This document shows, piece by piece, positions 1-4,638 of a stretch of 5,528 nucleotides of DNA (positions are counted from its first letter, which is position 1; each line of letters opens with the position of its first letter). Made by a program: the position numbers and the translations under genes. The notes under the pieces are model-generated. The model was not told where the DNA came from. It searched no databases and saw only the letters and a program-made list of their open reading frames with translations. The DNA lies in NCBI GenBank assembly GCA_946647055.1, contig CAMPCT010000151.1, positions 1 to 5,528 of the forward strand. The letters are read 5' to 3'. The DNA comes from an uncultured Atopobium sp. GTDB lineage: Bacteria; Actinomycetota; Coriobacteriia; Coriobacteriales; Atopobiaceae.

Positions 1-3
1 CCC

Positions 4-1359
4 ATGGAGGAAGAGAAGAAAGTCAGCTTGGCAGGTACGGTCCTGTTCACGATCTGCTCGATCATCGCACTCGACTCGTTCGTCGCGCCGTCCATCGTCG
101 GCGTGTCGTCCATCACGATCTGGATCATCTCCGCAATCCTGTTCTTCCTGCCCTACGGTCTGCTCAATGCCGAGCTGGGCTCCACGTATCCCGATGACGG
201 CGGCATCGTCAGCTGGGTCGAGCGCGCCTTTGGCGAGTGGCCGGGCGTCCTCGTTGGCTGGATGTACTGGATCAACGTGGCCTTCTGGATGCCCGCGGTC
301 TTCACCGCCTTCTCCGGCTGGCTCAACCTTGCCCTGTTCCCCAACATGAGCACCCTCATGATGGGCGTCCTTGCTGTCATCATGTGCTGGGTCGTCGTCT
401 ACATCGGCGTCACCGGCATCGAGCTGTCGGTCTTCTTCTCCAACATCCTGGGCTTCGTCAAGGCTGCCATCCTGCTGCTCCTTGGCCTCATGGGTGTCAT
501 GTACGGCATCAAGTTTGGCTTTGCCAACGACTTCTCCGCCGCCAACTGGATCCCCACCATGGACGACACGATCGTCTACGTCGCCGTCATCGTCTATGAC
601 CTGCTCGGCTTCGAGCTCATCGGCTCCATCGGCTCCAAGATCGACAACCCGGGCAAGACCGTCCCCCTGATGACCGTCATCGCCGGCGCCGCCCTCACGT
701 TCCTGTTCGCCTTTGGTACCTTTGGCGTCCTCTCCGCCATCCCCGCGGCCGAGATCGACGAGGTCGACGGCTTTGTGTACGCGCTCCAGGAGCTCTGCAA
801 GGTCTGGGGTCCGCTCGAGCAGCCCGTCTTCTACATCATCATCGGCGGTGCCATCATCTCGCTGGTCGCCAACATGATCACCTGGAGCCTCGGCGCCAAC
901 GAGGCCTTCATGGCCGCCGGCATCGACCAGCGCTCCAAGTTCCTTGCCCACCGCAGCGAGAAGCACGGCACGGCCGACAACCTGTACTACATCATGGGCG
1001 TCATCTCCACGCTGCTGATCATCCTCAACTACTCGCTCTCCGGCGACGCCAACGACATCTTCTGGGCGATCTTCAGCTTCTCGTCCATCGTCTTCATGGC
1101 CAACTACCTGTTCATGTTCCCGGCTGCCGTCAAGCTCAAGTACTCCGACGACACCCCGCGCCAGTACGAGGTTCCTGGTGGCAAGGCGGGCATGTGGGTC
1201 TGCGCGGTCCTCAGCTTCGCCTTCGTGCTCCTGGCCATCTACTTCCTCATCGACTGGGACTTCACCGGCTACACCTTCTGGATGGAGCTCATCGGTACGG
1301 CGCTCACCGTCGCGAGTGGTTGGTGGCTCTATAAGGTCGGAAAGAAGAAGGAAGCCTAG
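4..1359 (+). CDS. aguD: APC-family amino acid/amine permease, probable agmatine:putrescine antiporter (AguD-like)
   Basis: This is an integral membrane transporter of the amino acid-polyamine-organocation (APC) superfamily. The 451 residues hold about 12 hydrophobic segments, roughly 8-30, 34-55, 81-110, 117-140, 144-170, 188-208, 221-246, 272-296, 325-345, 350-374, 395-415 and 425-444. That count and length are normal for the family. A cytoplasmic loop after helix 6 has Glu204 followed by DNPGKTVP (214-221), a typical APC pattern. The protein ends in a basic tail (KVGKKKEA). The substrate is inferred from the neighbour: the next gene is agmatine deiminase, and known agmatine operons pair that enzyme with an agmatine/putrescine exchanger. 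The fold alone would also fit other amino acid or amine exchangers. Only three bases precede the ATG, so no ribosome binding site can be seen and the true start could lie upstream of the window. Confidence 0.85.
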   Translation: MEEEKKVSLAGTVLFTICSIIALDSFVAPSIVGVSSITIWIISAILFFLPYGLLNAELGSTYPDDGGIVSWVERAFGEWPGVLVGWMYWINVAFWMPAVFTAFSGWLNLALFPNMSTLMMGVLAVIMCWVVVYIGVTGIELSVFFSNILGFVKAAILLLLGLMGVMYGIKFGFANDFSAANWIPTMDDTIVYVAVIVYDLLGFELIGSIGSKIDNPGKTVPLMTVIAGAALTFLFAFGTFGVLSAIPAAEIDEVDGFVYALQELCKVWGPLEQPVFYIIIGGAIISLVANMITWSLGANEAFMAAGIDQRSKFLAHRSEKHGTADNLYYIMGVISTLLIILNYSLSGDANDIFWAIFSFSSIVFMANYLFMFPAAVKLKYSDDTPRQYEVPGGKAGMWVCAVLSFAFVLLAIYFLIDWDFTGYTFWMELIGTALTVASGWWLYKVGKKKEA

Positions 1360-1379
1360 TTTCCACTGCGTCGAACTTT

Positions 1380-1409
1380 GGCGTGCCAGTCGTGGCTGGC
1401 ACGCCTTTT
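1380..1409 (+). terminator. Strong hairpin with T-run between the permease and aguA
   Basis: A perfect 10-bp stem (GGCGTGCCAG at 1380-1389 with CTGGCACGCC at 1396-1405) closes a 6-base loop and is followed by TTTT (1406-1409). It begins 20 bases after the permease stop and ends 3 bases before the aguA Shine-Dalgarno. The structure fits a rho-independent terminator, but the T-run is short and aguA follows on the same strand with no obvious promoter of its own. Partial read-through, attenuation or an mRNA-stabilising role is therefore also possible. Confidence 0.75.
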
Positions 1410-1412
1410 GCT

Positions 1413-1419
1413 AAGGAGG
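1413..1419 (+). promoter_or_regulatory. Ribosome binding site that decides the aguA start
   Basis: AAGGAGG is a near-perfect Shine-Dalgarno. It lies only 1 base before an ATG at 1421 but 7 bases before the in-frame ATG at 1427. Spacing therefore favours 1427 as the real start. Confidence 0.85.
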
Positions 1420-1426
1420 CATGACA

Positions 1427-2530
1427 ATGAAGGTCATCAAGGATTCGACGCCCAAGGCGGACGGCTTCCGCATGCCCGGCGAGTTCGAGCCGCACGACGC
1501 CTGCTGGATGCTCTGGCCCCAGCGTCCCGACGTCTGGCGCTTTGGCGGCAAGCCCGCACAGGAGGCGTTTGTCGAGGTCGCCACGGCCATCTCCAAGTTC
1601 GAGACGGTCTTCATGGGTGTCAGCTGCGACCAGTACGAGAACGCCTGCAACATGCTGCCCGACAACATCCGCATCGTCGAGCTCTCCTGCGACGACGCCT
1701 GGATGCGCGACATGGGTCCCACCTTCGTGAGGAACGACGAGGGCGTCGTGCGCGCCGTCGACTGGAAGTTCAACTCCTGGGGTGGCCTCGAGTGGGGCGC
1801 CTACTTCCCCTGGGACAAGGACGTCCAGGTCTGCCGCAAGGTCTGCGAGATCTGTGGCGTCGACACCTACAAGACCGGCGACTTCGTCCTCGAGGGCGGC
1901 TCCATCCACACCGACGGTGACGGCACCGCCGTGGTCACCGAGGAGTGCCTGCTCAACCCCGGGCGTAACCCGCAGCTCACCAAGGAGCAGATCGAGGAGA
2001 ACCTCAAGCAGTACATGGGCGTCGACAAGGTCATCTGGCTCAAGCGCGGCATCTACCTCGACGAGACCAACGGCCACGTCGACAACATCTGCTGCTTCGC
2101 GCGCCCGGGCGAGGTCATGCTCGCCTGGACCGAGGACGAGGATGACCCCCAGTACGAGATCTCCGTCGAGTGCCTGGAGATCCTCGAGAACACCCCCGAC
2201 GCCAAGGGCCGCAAGCTCAAGGTCAACAAGCTCAACTGCCCCAAGCCCGTCCTCATCACCAAGGAGGAGGAGAAGGGCGTCGACGTCAAGGAGGGCTCCA
2301 TCCCGCGCGTCGAGGGCGAGCGCCTGGCCGCCTCCTACGTCAACTACTACTGTGCCAACGGGGGCATCGTGATGCCGCTCTTCGACGATCCCGCCGACGA
2401 GGCCGCCATGGCCAAGATGCGCGAGGTCTTCCCCGACCGCGAGGTCGTGGGCATCTATGCCCGCGAGATCCTGCTTGGTGGCGGCAACATCCACTGCATC
2501 ACCCAGCAGCAGCCCAAGGCCGGCATCTAG
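1427..2530 (+). CDS. aguA: Agmatine deiminase
   Basis: This cytoplasmic enzyme hydrolyses agmatine to N-carbamoylputrescine and ammonia. It belongs to the guanidine-group-modifying (peptidylarginine-deiminase-type, alpha/beta propeller) family. The 367-residue product has family length and all expected active-site elements: Asp95 in [12 protein letters not shown], Glu156 in [12 protein letters not shown], His217 and Asp219 in NGHVDN, and the nucleophile Cys357 in [12 protein letters not shown] near the C-terminus. The start at 1427 is chosen from Shine-Dalgarno spacing, and it places the nucleophile at Cys357, the number I recall for the Enterococcus enzyme. The gene starts 67 bases after the permease stop, with a hairpin between them. 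It ends in convergent orientation with tRNA-Arg. Putrescine carbamoyltransferase and carbamate kinase, the usual partners for ATP recovery, do not follow it; they may lie upstream or elsewhere. Confidence 0.97.
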   Translation: MKVIKDSTPKADGFRMPGEFEPHDACWMLWPQRPDVWRFGGKPAQEAFVEVATAISKFETVFMGVSCDQYENACNMLPDNIRIVELSCDDAWMRDMGPTFVRNDEGVVRAVDWKFNSWGGLEWGAYFPWDKDVQVCRKVCEICGVDTYKTGDFVLEGGSIHTDGDGTAVVTEECLLNPGRNPQLTKEQIEENLKQYMGVDKVIWLKRGIYLDETNGHVDNICCFARPGEVMLAWTEDEDDPQYEISVECLEILENTPDAKGRKLKVNKLNCPKPVLITKEEEKGVDVKEGSIPRVEGERLAASYVNYYCANGGIVMPLFDDPADEAAMAKMREVFPDREVVGIYAREILLGGGNIHCITQQQPKAGI

Positions 2531-2548
2531 CGACACGCAGACAGCCCA

Positions 2549-2580
2549 AACAAAGAAAGGGAGGCGCCACGGCGCCTCCC
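2549..2580 (-). terminator. Terminator of tRNA-Arg, possibly bidirectional with aguA
   Basis: GGGAGGCGCC (2559-2568) pairs perfectly with GGCGCCTCCC (2571-2580); the innermost pair probably opens to leave a CACG-type tetraloop. Read on the minus strand, the stem is followed at once by TTTCTTTGTTTG, a good T-rich tail, and it lies 9 bases past the encoded CCA of tRNA-Arg. On the plus strand the tail (ACATTTGTCT) is poor in T but may still help to end aguA transcription, whose stop is 28 bases before the stem. Confidence 0.85.
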
Positions 2581-2589
2581 ACATTTGTC

Positions 2590-2665
2590 TGGTGCGCCCA
2601 GGGGGACTCGAACCCTCAACCATCGGATTAGAAGTCCGGTGCTCTATCCATTGAGCTATGGGCGC
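2590..2665 (-). tRNA. tRNA-Arg (anticodon UCU)
   Basis: On the minus strand 76 bases fold as a full cloverleaf with encoded CCA. The 7-bp acceptor stem is GCGCCCA/TGGGCGC, with T8 and A9. The D-stem is GCTC/GAGC with loop AATGGATA. The anticodon loop is CTTCTAA with TCT at plus positions 2632-2630, and the T-loop is TTCGAGT. The tRNA reads AGA and AGG, codons that are rare in the genes here. Its acceptor stem and D-arm resemble bacterial tRNA-Arg(UCU). Two non-Watson-Crick pairs are visible, C27-A43 at the top of the anticodon stem and A50-C64 in the T-stem; each is single and tolerable. It lies convergent to aguA and divergent from the downstream flavoprotein gene. Confidence 0.96.
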
Positions 2666-2692
2666 CTGCGTCCGCTCGGCGGACACGGCGAG

Positions 2693-2701
2693 ATTGTAGC
2701 A
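2693..2701 (-). promoter_or_regulatory. Likely extended -10 promoter of tRNA-Arg
   Basis: The minus strand reads TGCTACAAT, that is TGn followed by a near-consensus -10 hexamer (TACAAT). It is 27 bases before the 5' end of tRNA-Arg, predicting a leader of about 20 bases. The following GC-rich stretch (CTCGCCG) resembles the discriminator of stringently controlled stable-RNA promoters. No well-spaced -35 element is present: a TTGACA at 2727-2722 is 23 bases away, too far. Confidence 0.5.
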
Positions 2702-2742
2702 CTCGGGATGGGCTATCCTCTTGTCAAGGTAAGCAATGGGAG

Positions 2743-2747
2743 AGGAG
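2743..2747 (+). promoter_or_regulatory. Ribosome binding site that decides the start of the flavoprotein gene
   Basis: AGGAG, within GGGAGAGGAG, ends 6 bases before the ATG at 2754. An earlier in-frame ATG at 2736 overlaps this purine run and has no Shine-Dalgarno of its own, so 2754 is preferred. Confidence 0.8.
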
Positions 2748-2753
2748 ATTGTC

Positions 2754-3155
2754 ATGGCAGTTGTAGACGATGTGAAGGCGTTCATGGACGAGTGCGGCTA
2801 TTACTTCCTTGCGACCGTCGAGGGCGACCAGCCTCGCGTGCGGCCCTTCGGCGCCCATGCGGTGATCGACGGCAAGCTTTACCTCCAGTCGGGGAAGAAG
2901 AAGGCGGTCGCCCACCAGCTCGAGGCAAATCCCAAGGTCGAACTGTGTGCTTCCAAGCCGGATGCCTGGATTCGCATCACGGGAAAGCTCGTCGAGGACC
3001 CACGCATCGAGGTCCAGCAGACCTTCCTGGACGCCAATCCTGGCCTCAAGAGCATGTATGCCGCGGGTGACGGAAACACCGCCGTGTACTACTTCGATGA
3101 TGCCGAAGTAGGATTCTTCTCGTTCGTTTCAGCTCCTCGCGTGGAAAAGATTTGA
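2754..3155 (+). CDS. Pyridoxamine 5'-phosphate oxidase-like (FMN-binding split barrel) protein
   Basis: This is a 133-residue soluble protein of the pyridoxamine-phosphate-oxidase-like superfamily. It resembles the small uncharacterised subgroup common in anaerobes and related to NimA/NimC-type proteins. Visible family features are a short N-terminal helix (about 1-15), the strand pattern FLATVEGDQPRVRPFG (18-33), the strand GKLYLQSGKKKAVAHQL (40-56) where flavin phosphate contacts usually fall, NPKVELCA (59-66), WIRITGKLV (72-80) and a C-terminal strand ending FSFVSAPRVEKI. It is too short and lacks the C-terminal region of true PdxH, so vitamin B6 synthesis is not implied; a flavin-dependent reductase or flavin/heme-binding role is only inferred. 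It stands alone between a divergent tRNA-Arg and a downstream tRNA pair. No confident promoter is visible; TATCCT at 2714-2719 is a weak -10 candidate without a good -35. No terminator follows it. Confidence 0.9.
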   Translation: MAVVDDVKAFMDECGYYFLATVEGDQPRVRPFGAHAVIDGKLYLQSGKKKAVAHQLEANPKVELCASKPDAWIRITGKLVEDPRIEVQQTFLDANPGLKSMYAAGDGNTAVYYFDDAEVGFFSFVSAPRVEKI

Positions 3156-3162
3156 TTGTCGC

Positions 3163-3190
3163 TTGCATTGTCGCGTGGATTGGTTACTAT
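3163..3190 (+). promoter_or_regulatory. Candidate promoter of the tRNA-His/tRNA-Lys unit
   Basis: TTGCAT (3163-3168) and TACTAT (3185-3190) are separated by 16 bases in an A/T-richer stretch that starts right after the flavoprotein stop codon. An overlapping TATTAT (3188-3193) is an alternative -10. The predicted start near 3197 would give a leader of about 20 bases before tRNA-His. The hexamers match consensus only in part, and read-through from the flavoprotein gene is also possible. Confidence 0.45.
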
Positions 3191-3219
3191 TATCTAGCTG
3201 CTTTTCGAGGTGGCCAAAC

Positions 3220-3296
3220 GGTGGGAGTGGCTCAGTTGGCAGAGCGCTGGGTTGTGGCCCCGGAGGTCGAGGGTTCGAGTCCCTTCACCCACCCCA
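3220..3296 (+). tRNA. tRNA-His (anticodon GUG)
   Basis: A full cloverleaf with encoded CCA is present. It includes the extra G(-1) at 3220 that can pair with C73 (3293), the hallmark of tRNA-His. The acceptor is GTGGGAG/CACCCAC with one A6-A67 mismatch. The D-stem is GCTC/GAGC, the anticodon stem is CTGGG/CCCGG, and the loop TTGTGGC has GTG at 3254-3256. The T-arm is GAGGG-TTCGAGT-CCCTT. It is followed 25 bases later by tRNA-Lys and probably co-transcribed with it. Confidence 0.96.
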
Positions 3297-3321
3297 TTTG
3301 GCAGCCTTGTCAAAGGAATAT

Positions 3322-3397
3322 GGACCGGTAGCTCAGCTGGTAGAGCAGGGGACTCTTAATCCCAAGGTCCAGGGTTCGAATCCCTGCCGGTCCACCA
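3322..3397 (+). tRNA. tRNA-Lys (anticodon CUU)
   Basis: This is a 76-base cloverleaf with encoded CCA. The acceptor is GGACCGG/CCGGTCC, the D-stem GCTC/GAGC, the anticodon loop CTCTTAA with CTT at 3355-3357, and the T-arm CAGGG-TTCGAAT-CCCTG is perfectly paired. The only irregular pair is G27-A43. It reads AAG, the dominant lysine codon in the genes of this window. It is the second and last gene of the His-Lys unit, with a terminator starting 11 bases downstream. Confidence 0.97.
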
Positions 3398-3470
3398 TGC
3401 ATTTCTCTGGGACGCGCCTCGTGCGCGTCTCTTTTTGTTAGGGGCCGCCCTCGGTCGTCCGCCATGCATT
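3392..3470 (+). repeat. Short direct repeat of the tRNA-Lys 3' end
   Basis: CCACCATGCATT (3392-3403), spanning the tRNA-Lys 3' end and the next six bases, recurs as CCGCCATGCATT (3459-3470). Eleven of twelve bases match, and the copies are 67 bases apart with the terminator between them. It may be chance or a relic of a duplication or attachment site; no integrase or other mobile gene is present. Confidence 0.35.
3409..3436 (+). terminator. Rho-independent terminator of the tRNA-His/tRNA-Lys unit
   Basis: GACGCGC (3411-3417) pairs with GCGCGTC (3423-3429). The stem is extended by a G-T wobble and a G-C pair to 9 bp around the loop CTCGT, and it is followed by TTTTT (3432-3436). Placement 11 bases after the tRNA-Lys CCA makes the role clear. 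Confidence 0.9.
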
Positions 3471-3478
3471 CGTCCGCC
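3455..3478 (+). repeat. Tandem 9-base direct repeat upstream of fruK
   Basis: TCGTCCGCC occurs at 3455-3463 and again at 3470-3478, a centre-to-centre spacing of 15 bases. It lies about 90-110 bases before the fruK start, in the gap that must hold the fruK promoter if fruK has its own. It could be a regulator site, but the unit is short and GC-rich, so chance is possible. Confidence 0.35.
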
Positions 3479-3550
3479 GTTTCCTTCCAGACGCTGGTTT
3501 TGCTTCGACGTGGTTTTCCAATTGCGTCATACTAAGAGGGTATGCTCTAG

Positions 3551-3558
3551 GAGAGGAG
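3551..3558 (+). promoter_or_regulatory. Ribosome binding site supporting the GTG start of fruK
   Basis: GAGAGGAG ends 6 bases before the GTG at 3565. No ATG is placed better, and translation from this GTG gives the classic family N-terminus MIYTVTFNPAIDY. Confidence 0.85.
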
Positions 3559-3564
3559 CTTCGC

Positions 3565-4542
3565 GTGATCTATACCGTGACGTTCAACCCTGCAATTGAC
3601 TACGTCATGCATCCGCTCACGCTGGACATGGGCTTCACCAACCGCTCGTCGAGCGAGGAGTTCCATGTTGGCGGCAACGGCATCAATGTCTCTGGCATCC
3701 TCAACGAGCTGGGAGTCGCCAACACGGCACTTGGCTTCCTTGGTGGCTTCACCGGCGACTACGTCCTCGAGACCCTCCAGAACAAGGGCATCACTTGTAA
3801 CTTCGTCCGGCTCGACAAGGGGTACACCCGCATCAACGTCAAGCTCAGCGGCATCGTCATGTCCATGGTCAACGGCATGGGCCCCAAGATCAGCCAGAAG
3901 AAGGTCGACGAGCTCTTCCGCCGCATGGACACCATTGGCGAGGGCGACACCGTCGTGCTCACGGGGTCCATCCCGTCGTGCCTGCCCGATGACATGTACG
4001 ACATCATCATGACCCGCCTGCGCGGCCGCGGCATCCGCTTTGTCGTGGATGCCCCCGGCACCCTCCTGCTCCAGGCGCTCCAGGCCAAGCCCTTCTTCAT
4101 CAAGCCCAACAACCATGAGGTCGGTCGTCTCTTCAACGCCCGTCCCGAGACTCCCGAGGACTGCCTGCCCTATGCGCGCATCCTCCATGACCGCGGTGCC
4201 GCAAACGTCCTCGTGAGCTGTGGCAAGCATGGCAGCGCCCTGCTCGACGAGAACGGCGAGGAGCACATCACCGCCGTGCCGCCCATCCGTCTGGTCAACG
4301 CCACCGGCGCTGGCGACTCCATGGTTGCCGGCTTCCTTGCCAAGGTCGACGAGGGCGCCGACTATGATCGTGCCCTGCGTTTCGCGTCGGCGTGCGGGTC
4401 GGCAACCGCATCGAGCAAGGGTCTCGCCAAGCGCGAGACCATCGACCGACTTGCCGCCCTCCTCGATGAGGTCATGGACGGAAAGGCGGGGGAGAAGGCG
4501 TCTGCACGGGCCAAGGCCGGCGCCAAGAAGACAGAGGGCTAG
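3565..4542 (+). CDS. fruK: 1-phosphofructokinase (PfkB/ribokinase family)
   Basis: This enzyme phosphorylates fructose 1-phosphate with ATP to fructose 1,6-bisphosphate, the step after fructose uptake by a PTS. The 325-residue product opens with MIYTVTFNPAIDY, typical of FruK. It has the first PfkB signature around VGGNGINVS (35-43), the FruK-like segment FIKPNNHEVGRLF (178-190), and the ATP/anion-hole motif NATGAGDS (245-252) with the probable catalytic base Asp251. The segment KPNNHE favours FruK over phosphofructokinase-2 or tagatose-6-phosphate kinase, though LacC-like activity is not excluded. The position usually Lys in FruK (GGKGIN) is Asn37... specifically Asn38 here. After about residue 306 there is an Ala/Lys-rich tail (GEKASARAKAGAKKTEG) beyond the usual fold. 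The start is GTG. ptsI follows after 96 bases; no fruA or fruR is seen in the window. Confidence 0.92.
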   Translation: MIYTVTFNPAIDYVMHPLTLDMGFTNRSSSEEFHVGGNGINVSGILNELGVANTALGFLGGFTGDYVLETLQNKGITCNFVRLDKGYTRINVKLSGIVMSMVNGMGPKISQKKVDELFRRMDTIGEGDTVVLTGSIPSCLPDDMYDIIMTRLRGRGIRFVVDAPGTLLLQALQAKPFFIKPNNHEVGRLFNARPETPEDCLPYARILHDRGAANVLVSCGKHGSALLDENGEEHITAVPPIRLVNATGAGDSMVAGFLAKVDEGADYDRALRFASACGSATASSKGLAKRETIDRLAALLDEVMDGKAGEKASARAKAGAKKTEG

Positions 4543-4547
4543 TCGTG

Positions 4548-4577
4548 GAAAGCCGTCCTGTGTGGGCGGCTTTCTGC
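4548..4577 (+). terminator. Hairpin, probable terminator or attenuator after fruK
   Basis: GAAAGCCGTCC (4548-4558) pairs with GGGCGGCTTTC (4564-4574), 11 bp with one G-T wobble and the loop TGTGT. It begins 5 bases after the fruK stop. The T residues lie mostly within the stem, and the tail after it (TGC) is weak. Termination may be incomplete, leaving some read-through into ptsI. Confidence 0.65.
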
Positions 4578-4606
4578 TAAGCGATAGGTTCGACGTGTTC
4601 CACAAG

Positions 4607-4618
4607 GCCCCATGGGGC
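4607..4618 (+). other. 12-base perfect palindrome upstream of ptsI
   Basis: GCCCCATGGGGC is a perfect inverted repeat placed 20 bases before the ptsI start, just ahead of its ribosome binding site. It could be a regulator half-site pair or chance in GC-rich DNA. It also contains an ATG (4612) in frame with ptsI, but no good Shine-Dalgarno precedes it. Confidence 0.35.
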
Positions 4619-4624
4619 AAAGAA

Positions 4625-4632
4625 GGGAAGGG
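4625..4632 (+). promoter_or_regulatory. Ribosome binding site of ptsI
   Basis: GGGAAGGG is a purine-rich, moderately matching Shine-Dalgarno that ends 6 bases before the ATG at 4639. It supports this start over the in-frame ATG at 4612. Confidence 0.65.
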
Positions 4633-4638
4633 TTTCCA

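Noticed and set aside
1330..1335. TATAAG near the end of the permease gene as a -10 for aguA
   Set aside because: No -35 match lies 16-18 bases upstream, it is inside coding sequence, and the terminator-like hairpin would lie between it and aguA.
1421..1423. ATG at 1421 as the aguA start
   Set aside because: Only one base separates it from the Shine-Dalgarno; the in-frame ATG at 1427 has 7-base spacing.
2722..2727. Perfect TTGACA on the minus strand as the -35 of tRNA-Arg
   Set aside because: It is 23 bases from the TACAAT -10, outside the workable spacing; the extended -10 motif explains the promoter better.
1304..2785. A 493-codon open frame on the minus strand, opposite aguA and tRNA-Arg
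   Set aside because: It is antisense to a gene with complete catalytic motifs and also runs through a tRNA. Its product is rich in Leu, Val, Asp and Gly, as expected from the reverse of GC-rich codons, and shows no domain I recognise.
2585..3070. Plus-strand open frames overlapping tRNA-Arg and the flavoprotein gene in another frame
   Set aside because: They cover the complement of a tRNA and the wrong frame of a conserved protein.
3163..3441. A 92-codon plus-strand open frame across the tRNA-His/tRNA-Lys region
   Set aside because: It is translation of two tRNA genes and their flanks, with no ribosome binding site.
3504..3546. Possible fruK promoter elements (TTCGAC with CATACT; TATGCT near the start)
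   Set aside because: The hexamers match consensus poorly, and TATGCT would place the transcript start on the ribosome binding site.
4612..4614. In-frame ATG at 4612 as an upstream ptsI start
   Set aside because: It lacks a Shine-Dalgarno and would add nine residues not seen in the family, while the ATG at 4639 gives the usual enzyme I N-terminus.
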